From assembly GCF_900156735.1 (NCBI RefSeq), contig NZ_FTOL01000005.1, positions 186,001 to 250,000 of the forward strand: DNA of 64,000 nt, written 5' to 3'. Position 1 is the stretch's first letter. Every line of letters begins with the position of its first letter. Position numbers and translations under genes: made by a program. The notes under the pieces are model-generated. The model was not told the DNA's origin. It saw only the letters and a program-made list of their open reading frames with translations, and ran no database searches. Below are positions 27,310-36,180 of this stretch, piece by piece. Origin of the DNA: Chryseobacterium ureilyticum. Lineage in GTDB: Bacteria > Bacteroidota > Bacteroidia > Flavobacteriales > Weeksellaceae.

Positions 27310-28734
27310 ATGTTAAAAATATCTTTAGTATTAATGAGTATTTCTGCTGCATTTTTTGCGCAGGCTCAGGATATATCAGTGATTAGAAACTCTGTTGAGA
27401 TTTATTCAAATTCTCCTAACATCGGTTCCGCAAAGTTCAATGCAATGGCAGGATCAAACGGAGCTTTAGGAGGTGATGCCAGTTCACTATTGACGAACCC
27501 GGCAGGTTTAGGGGTAGCTATTTCGGGAGATGTTTCAGGAACTATATCTATTGTTAGCAATAAAAATACAAGTACATTAGGAGGATCTGCTGTAAAATAT
27601 ACAGTTAATAATACTGATCTTGGAAATGCCGGAGGGGTGATTGCAATTCCGTTATTGTCACAAACAGGATGGAAGTTCGTTAATATCGGTGTTAATTATT
27701 CCAATCAGGCACTTGAAAATTATGTAGAGACTGCAGGAAATTCTAAAATATCAGTTCCTAAGAAGCTTGTAGATAAAGACGGAAATGATGTTAATGCAAA
27801 TATGTCTTATCTGGGACATAATTATGACAGATATGGAAATCAGTCTAAAATGAATATCGGTGTAGGTGCCAATTATGAAAACCGTTTCTATATTGGTGCA
27901 GGATTGAATTTCCACTACGCAAGTATTGATCAAAATGAAACTGCTTTGTTCGGGCTTGATGTAAATAATTCAGTAGATAGCTATAGCAAACAGTTTACTC
28001 CATATTCTGAGCGTTCAAACGGGTTCTCTGCAAGTTTAGGGGTTATCGGGAAGGTGAGCAATCAATTAAGATTAGGAGCTTCCATTGAAACACCTACCTG
28101 GTGGACTATTGACAGAACATTCAAGGAATATTATACAGATAAAAACGACGGATATATTTATTATCAGTTCTTTGGAGAAGACAGAACTTTCAGATCACCA
28201 ATGAAAGCTACGGTGAGTGCTGCATTTGTTCCTAGTAAAAACTTTGCTTTAAACGTAGACTATACATTAGGATTAACAAAGCCGAAGTATAAAGTTCAGG
28301 GAGACTCAGAAAGTGTAATAAACTCTTTCTATAGTGATCTTTACAAGAATTCTTCTGAGGTAAAAGTAGGAGCGGAATATAGAATTCAAGGTTTTAGACT
28401 GAGAGGTGGATATTCTTACGCTTCAAGTCCTTTTGATGCTTTTGCAATCAATGCATATAATAATTCTGGAGCGATTGCGAATACAAATTATAGCGATATG
28501 ATTTTGGGAGCAAGAAATACAGTTGGTGTAGGTATAGGATATGATTTTGGACAATTCTATCTTGATGCTGCTTATCAGAACATCAGCTCTAGCTATAAAA
28601 ATCCTTTCTTGTATGCAGATTCAGGAGCAGGATATTACTCAGGTGACTTTGATGTTGAATCGCCAGCTTCTGTAGTATCTGAAGTTAAAAATAACAGAAA
28701 TAATTTCTTCGTTACATTAGGATGGAAATTCTAA
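27310..28734 (+). CDS. FadL/OmpP1-like outer-membrane transport protein
   Basis: 474 residues with signal peptide (1-20, FFAQAQD). The motif FNAMAGSNGALGGDASSLLTNPAGLGVA is the conserved N-terminal hatch region of the OmpP1/FadL/TodX family, which moves hydrophobic compounds across the outer membrane. The rest alternates polar and aromatic strands and ends RNNFFVTLGWKF with a terminal Phe, as barrels do. Co-transcribed with the GFR-repeat lipoprotein 30 bases upstream; the pair may be functionally linked. Substrate unknown. Confidence 0.82.
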   Translation: MLKISLVLMSISAAFFAQAQDISVIRNSVEIYSNSPNIGSAKFNAMAGSNGALGGDASSLLTNPAGLGVAISGDVSGTISIVSNKNTSTLGGSAVKYTVNNTDLGNAGGVIAIPLLSQTGWKFVNIGVNYSNQALENYVETAGNSKISVPKKLVDKDGNDVNANMSYLGHNYDRYGNQSKMNIGVGANYENRFYIGAGLNFHYASIDQNETALFGLDVNNSVDSYSKQFTPYSERSNGFSASLGVIGKVSNQLRLGASIETPTWWTIDRTFKEYYTDKNDGYIYYQFFGEDRTFRSPMKATVSAAFVPSKNFALNVDYTLGLTKPKYKVQGDSESVINSFYSDLYKNSSEVKVGAEYRIQGFRLRGGYSYASSPFDAFAINAYNNSGAIANTNYSDMILGARNTVGVGIGYDFGQFYLDAAYQNISSSYKNPFLYADSGAGYYSGDFDVESPASVVSEVKNNRNNFFVTLGWKF

Positions 28735-28762
28735 ACTTTATCTAAGAGATTATCATAAAAAT

Positions 28763-28794
28763 AAAAAGCTCCGGATTTCACTCCGGAGCTTTTT
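28763..28794. terminator. Bidirectional terminator between the FadL-like and ZIP genes
   Basis: Perfect 13-bp stem (28763-28775 with 28782-28794), 6-base loop; T-runs on both sides, between convergent genes. Confidence 0.85.
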
Positions 28795-28816
28795 TATGCA
28801 TAAAACTTTTTTGTTA

Positions 28817-29527
28817 TTAATGATGATGGAAAAGATGCATAACCAATGCAAGGGAAACTCCCAATACTACCAATCCTATCTTTACCCAGTCAATATTGTG
28901 ATTTTTATTACTTTCAAAAATAATCACTGACGAAATATGAAGGAAGATTCCGCCTACAATCGCCAGAAAATAAGGCTGAAGATTTGGGTTGAAATAATTC
29001 CCTAAAAGCATTCCCATAGGAGAAGCAAGGGCAAAAAGAGCCACAATCAGTAGCGATGGATATGATGATGAACTTTTTGATTCTCCTTTTCTGTTGAACA
29101 AAAATGCTCCCAAAATAAATGAAATAGGAAGATTGTGAAATACAATCCCAAGAAGATAAGGAGATAATTCATGTTCCTCATTAGCAAGAGGAATTCCTTC
29201 AATAAATGCATGAATAAAAAGTCCTACCATTAAAGCCATTGGTAGAATATTGTGCTCGCTATGATGGTGAAAGTGACCATGTTCAAAACCTTTGGTAAGC
29301 GCTTCCAGAATCATTTGCAGAAGAACTCCCGCAATAACAAATATTCCCAGACTGCTGCCTGCTGAAGAAGTATAGACTTCAGGAAAAACTTCATTCAGAC
29401 ATATTGTAATCAGGAAGCCGGCACTTAAAATTAATAAGTTTTTAGCCAGTTTTTCCTTTTTACCAAAGTGCTTTCCCAGAAATACTCCGGCAATTACACT
29501 GAAAATCAGTAAAAGTACTGTTATCAT
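28817..29527 (-). CDS. ZIP family metal transporter
   Basis: 236 residues, about eight membrane helices. The metal-path helices carry HAFIEGIPL (helix 4) and HNLPISFILG (helix 5), the ZIP signature for Zn2+ or other divalent cations, and a cytosolic His-rich loop HGHFHHHSEH lies before them. The C-terminus ends in HLFHHH. The start codon overlaps the stop of the upstream methyltransferase by one base (TAATG), so the two genes are translationally coupled, although no shared role is obvious. Confidence 0.9.
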   Translation of the reverse strand: MITVLLLIFSVIAGVFLGKHFGKKEKLAKNLLILSAGFLITICLNEVFPEVYTSSAGSSLGIFVIAGVLLQMILEALTKGFEHGHFHHHSEHNILPMALMVGLFIHAFIEGIPLANEEHELSPYLLGIVFHNLPISFILGAFLFNRKGESKSSSSYPSLLIVALFALASPMGMLLGNYFNPNLQPYFLAIVGGIFLHISSVIIFESNKNHNIDWVKIGLVVLGVSLALVMHLFHHH

Positions 29528-30252
29528 TATTTTTTCTTAAATAAATTGATGCAACGTGGGGAACTTTCTTTATTAAATTCGTTCAGCTGATAATCTCCCC
29601 ATATTTTTATTCTTTCGAAACCACATTCCGAAGCATAATTATGAATCGCGTCCAATGTATGAAGCTTTACCTTTTCAAAGAAATGAAAAGACTGACCTTC
29701 TGTTTCAAAACGAATGTCTTTAATAACATGCCTTCCTTCGATCTTTTTCAGGATTTTAAAATCAATGTCACCACGGGTAATAACCGTTTCAGGAACCAGT
29801 GTATTTCTTACATATTCTTCATTCAGATAATCTAAAACAAAATATCCTCCCGGCTTCAATGCATTGTAAACAGATTGAAATACATTTTTATCGTCATTTT
29901 CATTATCAAAATAGCCGAAGCTTGTAAACAGATTGAAAACAGCATCCATAGGATCTGCATCAATCGGATTTCGCATATCATGAACTTCAAAAATCAAAGT
30001 TTGATTTTCGTATTGTTTATCAGATTCAATGCTTTGTCTTGAAAGATCCAGTCCCAAAACATCATATCCTAATTTATTAAGGAAAACTGAGTGTCTTCCC
30101 TTTCCACAGGCAAGATCAATGATCTTTGATTGAGGCGGAAGCTGTAGGTCCGCAGTAAGTTTTGTGATGAAGTTTTCAGCTTCAGTATAGTCTCTGTTGC
30201 TATAAAGCAAATGATAATAAGGGGTATCAAACCAAGATTCAAACCATTCCAT
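29527..30252 (-). CDS. Class I SAM-dependent methyltransferase
   Basis: 241 residues with the SAM-binding motif I IIDLACGKGRHSVFLNKLGYDVLGLDLS (about 42-70), motif II near DAVFNLFTSFGYFDN and motif post-III near LKPGGYFVLDYLNE. Substrate unknown. The conserved opening MEWFESWFDTPYYHLLY supports the ATG at 30252. A -7-like box TATTTTTG (minus; plus 30257-30264) ends only 4 bases before this ATG, with a TTTG 22 bases further upstream. If genuine, the transcript would be leaderless or nearly so. Confidence 0.87.
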   Translation of the reverse strand: MEWFESWFDTPYYHLLYSNRDYTEAENFITKLTADLQLPPQSKIIDLACGKGRHSVFLNKLGYDVLGLDLSRQSIESDKQYENQTLIFEVHDMRNPIDADPMDAVFNLFTSFGYFDNENDDKNVFQSVYNALKPGGYFVLDYLNEEYVRNTLVPETVITRGDIDFKILKKIEGRHVIKDIRFETEGQSFHFFEKVKLHTLDAIHNYASECGFERIKIWGDYQLNEFNKESSPRCINLFKKK

Positions 30253-30389
30253 AACGCAAAAATAGTTAAATTTGTGGTCTTAAAAGCAAAGTATTTTACA
30301 ACATTAAAAGATTGAAAAATTCGATTGGGTGAGAAATCGAATAGTTAATCTTTTGATTGTTAATATTTTAAATCTTTTAAGTCAAAATT

Positions 30390-31556
30390 ATGGACATAGA
30401 AAATCTACAAATACAGATAAAAACATTCTTCGGACTGGAACAGATTCTTGCAGAAGAAATCAAGAAATTAGGAGGAAGAAAGGTTGAAATTAAAAACAGA
30501 GCGGTAAATTGTGAAGGAGATCTTGGTTTTCTTTATAAGATTAATTACTCTGCGAGAACAGCTTTGAAAATCTTAGTGCCGATTCATCAATTTAAGGCTT
30601 TTAACCAGCACCAGTTCTATGACAGATTATTTAAATTTGAATGGGATGAATTTATGGATGTTGAGCAGTCGTTCTCTATTGATGCAACGGTAAATTCTGA
30701 AACTTTCAAGCACTCTCAGTTTGTAACTCTGAAAATGAAAGATGCTATTGTAGATTATTTTCAGGAGAAATATAAAAAACGTCCGAATGTAGAAACCAGA
30801 AATCCGGATATTAAGTTTCACCTTCATATTGACAGAGAATTGGTCATGATTTCTATGGACTCTTCCGGAGATGCTTTATTCAAAAGAGGCTACAGAAGAG
30901 AACAAGGAGAGGCTCCGATTAATGAAGTGCTGGCAAGTGGAATGCTACAGCTTGCAGGATGGGACGGAAAAGGAAACTTCCTTGATCCAATGTGTGGTTC
31001 CGGTACATTACTGATTGAAGCGGCGATGATTGCTATGGATCTTCCGGCACAGATTTTCAGAAAAAGATTCGGGTTCCAGAACTGGAAAAATTATGATGCT
31101 GATTTATTCTCAAAAATTAAAGAATTTAGAGTCAATAGAGTGAGACAATTTGATGGAAAGATTGTAGGATATGACATTGATGCAAGAATGCTGAATGCTG
31201 CAAGAATGAATGTAGAAGCTGCGGAAATGGAAGATGTTATTGAAATCAGAAAACAGAATTTCTTTGATTCTAAAAAGGATCTTTTCCCTTTATTAATGGT
31301 ATTCAATCCACCATATGATGAGAGAATTTCCATTAATGATGATGACTTTTATAAAAAGATAGGGGATACGTTTAAAACAAATTATCCTAACACCCTTGCA
31401 TGGTTGATCTCATCTGATCTTGAGGCGGTGAAAAAGATCGGTCTGCGTCCTTCAAGAAAGATTAAACTTTTCAACGGAAAGCTGGAAACCAGATTTTTGC
31501 AATACGAAATGTACGAGGGAACGAAAAAGATTCATAAATTAGAGGATAAATCATAA
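30390..31556 (+). CDS. THUMP-domain RNA methyltransferase (RlmL N-terminal-like)
   Basis: 388 residues. An N-terminal ferredoxin-like/THUMP region (1-160) that binds RNA precedes a Rossmann methyltransferase with motif LDPMCGSGTLLIEAAMIAMD (near 200) and the catalytic NPPYDERI (near 309), the N6/N2-methyltransferase type. It matches the first half of E. coli RlmL, which makes m2G2445 in 23S rRNA, but lacks the RlmK second half. A small dyad (30319-30326 with 30335-30342) lies upstream. It is followed 16 bases later by a small membrane protein gene. Confidence 0.9.
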   Translation: MDIENLQIQIKTFFGLEQILAEEIKKLGGRKVEIKNRAVNCEGDLGFLYKINYSARTALKILVPIHQFKAFNQHQFYDRLFKFEWDEFMDVEQSFSIDATVNSETFKHSQFVTLKMKDAIVDYFQEKYKKRPNVETRNPDIKFHLHIDRELVMISMDSSGDALFKRGYRREQGEAPINEVLASGMLQLAGWDGKGNFLDPMCGSGTLLIEAAMIAMDLPAQIFRKRFGFQNWKNYDADLFSKIKEFRVNRVRQFDGKIVGYDIDARMLNAARMNVEAAEMEDVIEIRKQNFFDSKKDLFPLLMVFNPPYDERISINDDDFYKKIGDTFKTNYPNTLAWLISSDLEAVKKIGLRPSRKIKLFNGKLETRFLQYEMYEGTKKIHKLEDKS

Positions 31557-31572
31557 AATATAATTCTAAATT

Positions 31573-31968
31573 ATGTCTTGGAATATCTTAGAAGTTGTAG
31601 GTATTATAGTGGATGTAATCTCTTATACGGGTAGTGGCTCAACGAGGATTTCCAGTGTCCAAAAGAAGGACAAGAAAAAAGATAAATATTTTACAGAGAA
31701 AGTCAGCGCAAGATTCATTCTTGCTGCTGCTGTTCTCTTTTTTATCGTTTTTTATAAACCGTTGCCAGTAGGAGATCAAACAACAGCTTTAATTGTGTCT
31801 TCATTAATAGGAGTATCCCTCTCAGCTTTACTGTTTTTTCTTCTAAATCTTATGGAGCTTTACTATTTCAAAAGTATTTTCAAACTGCTTCTTTTCAGCT
31901 GTTCTGTTATCGCTTTTTTTATAGCTTTGGTAATGTGTGTCTATTATAAGTCTGGAATATTTATTTAA
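31573..31968 (+). CDS. Small membrane protein of unknown function
   Basis: 131 residues. A short N-terminal segment with SYTGSGSTRISSVQKKDKKKDK is followed by three predicted membrane helices (about 47-62, 72-93, 101-124). I do not recognise a family. Only 16 bases separate it from the RNA methyltransferase gene, so it is probably co-transcribed, and normal codon use supports it as real. Confidence 0.65.
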   Translation: MSWNILEVVGIIVDVISYTGSGSTRISSVQKKDKKKDKYFTEKVSARFILAAAVLFFIVFYKPLPVGDQTTALIVSSLIGVSLSALLFFLLNLMELYYFKSIFKLLLFSCSVIAFFIALVMCVYYKSGIFI

Positions 31969-32007
31969 TATTATAAAAATTAATTCTTCCAATAAGCTGT
32001 TAAACCG

Positions 32008-32039
32008 TTTGTGGTTTCTTCCACGAATAAGTAATTTTG
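32008..32039 (+). promoter_or_regulatory. Bacteroidota sigma-A promoter of the glycosyltransferase gene
   Basis: TTTG (32008-32011), 20 bases, TAATTTTG (32032-32039), exact at both boxes. It ends 13 bases before the TTG start at 32053 and supports that start. Confidence 0.6.
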
Positions 32040-32052
32040 AAAAATTTTCAAT

Positions 32053-33057
32053 TTGAAACCTAGTATTTCCATTGTTGTTGCTATCTATAACCGAAAAGAT
32101 GAACTTTTTGAGTTACTGAATTCTCTTACTCAGCAGACTGATAAAGAGTTTGAAATCATTATTGTTGATGATGGTTCCTTGATCGATCTGAGACCTACAA
32201 TCCAGAATTTTGATGAAATGCTTGATATTAAGTATTTCAAAAAAGATAATTCAGGACCTGGGCTTTCAAGAAATTATGGGGCAAAAAGAGCGGCAAATGA
32301 GTGGTTGGTTTTTGTGGATAGTGATGTGATCGTTGAAAAAGATTATATAGAACACATTAAAAAAGATATTCAGACGATTCCTTGTGATGCATTTGGAGGT
32401 GCAGATAAGGCTCATAAAGGGTTTAATCTGATGCAGAAAGCGATTTCATATTCTATGACTTCTGTTTTTACAACGGGAGGAATCAGAGGGAATAAGAAAG
32501 CTGTTTCCAAATTTCAGCCGAGAAGTTTCAATATGGGAGTGAAAAAATCAGTCTTTGAGAAAGTAGGAGGCTTTTCAGAAATGAGAATAGGAGAGGACCC
32601 GGATTTGTCTATGACTCTTTGGGAAAACGGATTTACGACAGCTTTTTTTGATGATATTGCGGTTTATCATAAGCGCAGAGTAGATTTTGGGAAATTTTCT
32701 AAGCAGGTTTATCAGTTTGGTTGTGCAAGACCAATTCTTAATCAGAGGCATCCGAATTATGTGAAGATTTCCTTTGCTTTTCCCACATTGTTTATGTTGG
32801 GATATATCATGGGATTTATTGAGTATTTCCTTTTGGGAAGAGGAATTATCCTTGCTTTTTATGGTTTGTATACTTTTTTAGTGTTATTCCATGCTCTTTT
32901 ATTAACTAAGAATATCAGCATTGCCGGAATGGCGGTCATTTCTACCTATATTCAGATGTTTTCTTACGGTTATGGGTTCCTGAAATCATGGATTCTTTTG
33001 AATGTTTTCAAAATGAAACCTGAGGAGGCTTTTCCGCATCATTATTACAAGAAATAA
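32053..33057 (+). CDS. Family 2 glycosyltransferase, membrane-associated
   Basis: 334 residues from a TTG codon; an in-frame stop lies 12 bases upstream and no ATG is available, while the translated start MKPSISIVVAIYNRKDEL is the standard GT-A opening. Motifs: IVDDGS, the metal-binding DSD (LVFVDSDVIVEKDY), and the acceptor-site GEDPDLSMTLWENG. Two or three C-terminal membrane helices (about 240-310) tether it to the inner membrane. Likely acts in a surface glycan or lipid glycosylation pathway, but no other glycan genes are adjacent. Confidence 0.88.
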   Translation: MKPSISIVVAIYNRKDELFELLNSLTQQTDKEFEIIIVDDGSLIDLRPTIQNFDEMLDIKYFKKDNSGPGLSRNYGAKRAANEWLVFVDSDVIVEKDYIEHIKKDIQTIPCDAFGGADKAHKGFNLMQKAISYSMTSVFTTGGIRGNKKAVSKFQPRSFNMGVKKSVFEKVGGFSEMRIGEDPDLSMTLWENGFTTAFFDDIAVYHKRRVDFGKFSKQVYQFGCARPILNQRHPNYVKISFAFPTLFMLGYIMGFIEYFLLGRGIILAFYGLYTFLVLFHALLLTKNISIAGMAVISTYIQMFSYGYGFLKSWILLNVFKMKPEEAFPHHYYKK

Positions 33058-33076
33058 GATTTGTATAATAAAAAAT

Positions 33077-33110
33077 AAAGAAGGCTGTTTCCAAGGAAAC
33101 AGCCTTCTTT
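33077..33110. terminator. Bidirectional terminator, glycosyltransferase / PLP enzyme
   Basis: Perfect 16-bp inverted repeat (33077-33092 with 33095-33110) between convergent genes, A-rich on the left and T-rich on the right. Confidence 0.85.
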
Positions 33111-33123
33111 TGTACAATAAAAT

Positions 33124-34350
33124 TTAGGATATAGAAAGGTTTTCATGGCTAAGAACACCTACTTTTAGCATGCATTCTTTCATTTTATGATAGGTTCTTT
33201 TAATATCGTGATCCAAACCGATAGAGAATCTGATCAGTCCGTCAGAGATCCCGATTGACGCACGTTCTTCTTCCGGAATTTCAGATGAAGTGGATTTTCC
33301 TGAACATGAGAACAGGGTTTTATAGAAACCAAGGCTTACTGCAAGATAGCCTAGATTTTCTGTCTGCATCAGCTCCATCAGCTCATTAGCTTTTTCCGTT
33401 GTTCCAGCATCTAAAGTCAGTAGTCCTCCAAATCCGTATTCTTCATCGATCATACTCTTCATCAATTCATGATTTTTATGAGAAGGTAATCCCGGATAAG
33501 AAATTTTTAATCCGTCCTGTTCAAATCTTTCAGCCAGATACATGGCATTATGACTGTGTTGTTTTATTCTGATATGAAGCGTTCTCAGGTTTTTAAGAAT
33601 GCTTGAAGCTCTCAAACTGTCCATTGTAGGACCAAGAAGCATACATGCACCTGAATTTACATTTTTAGTGTCATCTATAAAAGCCTGTGTTCCGCAATAT
33701 ACACCGCCCACTGTATCACTGCTTCCGTTGATGAATTTTGTTAAACTATGAATAACTACATCAGCACCGAATAACTGTGGTGAAATGGAAAGAGGAGAGA
33801 AAGTATTGTCAACAATTAATTTTAAATTGTGCTTTTTACAGATTTCTGAAAGCTTTCTAAGATCTGCTACTTCTAACAAAGGGTTGCTGACACTCTCACA
33901 ATAGATCACTTTTGTATTTGGAGTGATAGCATTTTCAATAGATTCAAAATTATTGATGTCTACGAAAGTAGTTCCTACATTGAATTGTGGTAAGAAATTT
34001 TTAAGGAAAGCGTAGGTTCCACCATAGATGGTTCTGCTTGAAATGATATGGTCTCCGCTTTTACAAACCTGCATAAGAACGGATGTGATCGCTCCCATTC
34101 CGGAAGCTGTAACGTTTGCCGATTCTGTATTCTCCATTTTGGCAAGTGCCTGTGCCAGATAAAGGTTCATCGGTGATGAATGTCTGGAATATAAATAACA
34201 TCCCTCTGCATTTCCTTCAAAAGTATCAAACATGGTTTTTGCTGAAAGAAATGTATAGGTAGAACTGTCGGAAATAGAAGGGTTTACTCCTCCGAATTCG
34301 CCAAAATACTGAAGATCCTGGATCTCGTTGGCTGCATTAAAATTTTCCAT
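33124..34350 (-). CDS. Cys/Met-metabolism PLP enzyme (cystathionine gamma-synthase/lyase or methionine gamma-lyase-like)
   Basis: 408-residue enzyme of the trans-sulfuration family. PLP features: YSRHSSPM near the phosphate site, ASGMGAI, VDNTFSPLSISP (Asp to the pyridine N) and the Schiff-base lysine in SLTKFINGSSD. The active-site cysteine of methionine gamma-lyase (Cys116 in the P. putida enzyme, LYGCT) is Gly here (IYGGTYAF), as in cystathionine gamma-synthases and lyases, so a specific name is not safe. The Lrp-family regulator gene is divergent, 157 bases away, suggesting amino-acid-responsive control. Confidence 0.87.
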   Translation of the reverse strand: MENFNAANEIQDLQYFGEFGGVNPSISDSSTYTFLSAKTMFDTFEGNAEGCYLYSRHSSPMNLYLAQALAKMENTESANVTASGMGAITSVLMQVCKSGDHIISSRTIYGGTYAFLKNFLPQFNVGTTFVDINNFESIENAITPNTKVIYCESVSNPLLEVADLRKLSEICKKHNLKLIVDNTFSPLSISPQLFGADVVIHSLTKFINGSSDTVGGVYCGTQAFIDDTKNVNSGACMLLGPTMDSLRASSILKNLRTLHIRIKQHSHNAMYLAERFEQDGLKISYPGLPSHKNHELMKSMIDEEYGFGGLLTLDAGTTEKANELMELMQTENLGYLAVSLGFYKTLFSCSGKSTSSEIPEEERASIGISDGLIRFSIGLDHDIKRTYHKMKECMLKVGVLSHENLSIS

Positions 34351-34446
34351 AAGTATTGTTTTTATTTTACAAGCCTAATTTGCGTTATTTTCATAATTAT
34401 TACAATATAAAATTGAATTTATAGAATATAAAACTGTAAAATATTA

Positions 34447-34476
34447 TTTATTTAGAAAATATAATTGTTATCTTCG
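34447..34476 (+). promoter_or_regulatory. Possible promoter of the Lrp-family gene
   Basis: TTTA (34447-34450), 18 bases, TATCTTCG (34469-34476); one mismatch in each box relative to TTTG/TAnnTTTG. The whole 157-base divergent region is very AT-rich and probably holds Lrp sites too. Confidence 0.35.
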
Positions 34477-34507
34477 GAGATATTAAAAATCAACCAAAAA
34501 ATTATCT

Positions 34508-34966
34508 ATGGAACTTGACGAAATTGATAAGAAACTGTTGTTGTTTTTGCAGGAAGACTGTAAACAAACCACCAAAGAACTGTCTGGTAAGCTGGGATTA
34601 TCAGTGACGGCTGTTTATGAACGGGTAAAGAAATTGGAAAACTCGGGCGTTATCTCAAGATATGTTGTATTATTGGATAAGCGTAAGGTAAAACGTGATT
34701 TTATAGTATTATGTCATGTAAAATTAACACAACATAAGAAAGAATTTGTTCTTCAGTTTGAAAAAGAGGTGATGAATCTCCAGGAAGTTACAGAATGTTT
34801 TCATGTAAGTGGTGATTATGACTACATTCTTAAAATAGGAGTGAAGGATATTGAAGATTACAGAAATTTTATGCTGACGAAACTTACGACGCTACAACAC
34901 ATCGCAAGCACGCACAGCTCATTTATGATTTCCGAAGTAAAAAATACAACGGCAATTGTTTTATAA
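34508..34966 (+). CDS. Lrp/AsnC family transcriptional regulator
   Basis: 152 residues: N-terminal winged helix-turn-helix (KKLLLFLQEDCKQTTKELSGKLGLSVTAVYERVKKLENSGVI, 7-50) and C-terminal RAM/AsnC ligand-binding domain (about 65-145, with the turn VSGDYDYILKI). The family senses amino acids as octamers or dimers. It is divergent from the Cys/Met-metabolism PLP enzyme, the usual position for a local regulator of such a gene; that target is inferred. Confidence 0.93.
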   Translation: MELDEIDKKLLLFLQEDCKQTTKELSGKLGLSVTAVYERVKKLENSGVISRYVVLLDKRKVKRDFIVLCHVKLTQHKKEFVLQFEKEVMNLQEVTECFHVSGDYDYILKIGVKDIEDYRNFMLTKLTTLQHIASTHSSFMISEVKNTTAIVL

Positions 34967-35034
34967 AATTAAAAGTCAGAATAATATAGTTTATAATAAG
35001 AGCTTAGTATCATTTATTACTCTTTGTTTATAAA

Positions 35035-36066
35035 TTACACAAGGACTCCGTTTTTAGAAGCAATAGGATCCGGTAAATCTGTTTCTCCGGTCATTTGAAG
35101 AAGATCAATTTCAATAGTTCGGCAGATGGAAAGCATTGGAACGTCAAACATCAAGCCTGCAAAAGGGTTTTCCGAGTAATCACCCACAAGTTCCATAATG
35201 ATATAAATCCATCCGATGATGATACAGAAAGGAATGGAAGTCCAGATTCCCCAATCTCCAAGCTTTGCAAATTCATTAACTAATCCTAATGGAAGTAAAG
35301 TGATGAACAGAATGTTGAAGACAAATGCTGTACTGGCAAATTGTCTTGGAGAAGGAAATTTTTTAATTCTTTCTGCTTGCCCCTGAAAACCATAGAACTC
35401 ATTCAGTGTGTTTTGAAGCTGAGTTTGATTGAAATCTGTGATGGCATGCATGTTTTTCAGCTCATTGATATCTTTTGCCTGTTGAGAAATCAAATAGGTT
35501 GCAAAGTTTTTATATTCACTTTTCAGTTCATATTCTTCTTCTGAAAGATATTTATGTAAGAAAATAGGAGCTCTTCCGTAATCTGGGAATCCTGCTTTGA
35601 TTAATCTGTTTCTTCTGAGATTGATATTTCCGAATTTATTATTTTCACTGCTGATGTGTTCCCATTCTGTAGGAACCAAAAGTTGTTCACGGAAAGTGTA
35701 AAGCCACGCAATGTGACGGTAAATGATCTTTTTTTTGCGGTCTTCGAGATCAAAAGTTCCTATTTCTTCATTTTTTGTATCAAAAGCCTGAACCATTGAA
35801 GCGAAGGAACGGCTTGAATTTACAATTCCGCCCCAGATTTTTCTAGCTTCCCAAAGTCTGTCGTAAGCCTGGTTGTTTTTGAAACCAACAAGGAATGCTT
35901 CTGCAGTACCGATTAATGCAACCGGAACCCACGGAATTGTCATCCAATGCCAATTAAAGAAGTAAAACAGAACGGCAATCAGGGTACACCATATAGAAAT
36001 TAGTATAAGGTGTGTACCTGATAAATTAAGAACTTGTCTATAGTTGACGTACTTTGTAGTGATCAT
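35035..36066 (-). CDS. Bestrophin-like chloride channel protein (UPF0187)
   Basis: 343 residues from the ATG at 36066 (MITTKYVNYRQVLN); the frame is open to 36111 but the extra 15 residues do not match the family start. Bestrophin marks: HLILISIWCTLIAVLFYF (first helix), FLVGFKNNQAYDRLWEARKIWGGIVNSSRSFA, and the late motif DYSENPFAGLMFDVPMLSICRTIEIDLLQM. Bacterial bestrophins form pentameric ion channels in the inner membrane; ion selectivity cannot be told from sequence. Confidence 0.9.
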   Translation of the reverse strand: MITTKYVNYRQVLNLSGTHLILISIWCTLIAVLFYFFNWHWMTIPWVPVALIGTAEAFLVGFKNNQAYDRLWEARKIWGGIVNSSRSFASMVQAFDTKNEEIGTFDLEDRKKKIIYRHIAWLYTFREQLLVPTEWEHISSENNKFGNINLRRNRLIKAGFPDYGRAPIFLHKYLSEEEYELKSEYKNFATYLISQQAKDINELKNMHAITDFNQTQLQNTLNEFYGFQGQAERIKKFPSPRQFASTAFVFNILFITLLPLGLVNEFAKLGDWGIWTSIPFCIIIGWIYIIMELVGDYSENPFAGLMFDVPMLSICRTIEIDLLQMTGETDLPDPIASKNGVLV

Positions 36067-36148
36067 AGGGAACGTAAAATTTGGAGTGCATACAAACAAA
36101 ATAGATACCAAAACCAGGCTATCTGTTCTGTTTATTAAAATTAATAAA

Positions 36149-36174
36149 AAAACCTCTAAAAAATTAGAGGTTTT
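36149..36174 (-). terminator. Intrinsic terminator of the E1 fusion gene
   Basis: 10-bp stem (36149-36158 with 36165-36174), 6-base loop, T-run on the minus strand, 7 bases past the stop. Confidence 0.75.
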
Positions 36175-36180
36175 GTATAA

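Noticed and set aside
26423..27310. Two 146-147-codon frames overlapping the GFR-repeat lipoprotein
   Set aside because: Alternative-frame readings of Gly-rich repeats (Asp/Glu/Val/Ile-biased); the lipoprotein frame has a signal peptide and a sensible start.
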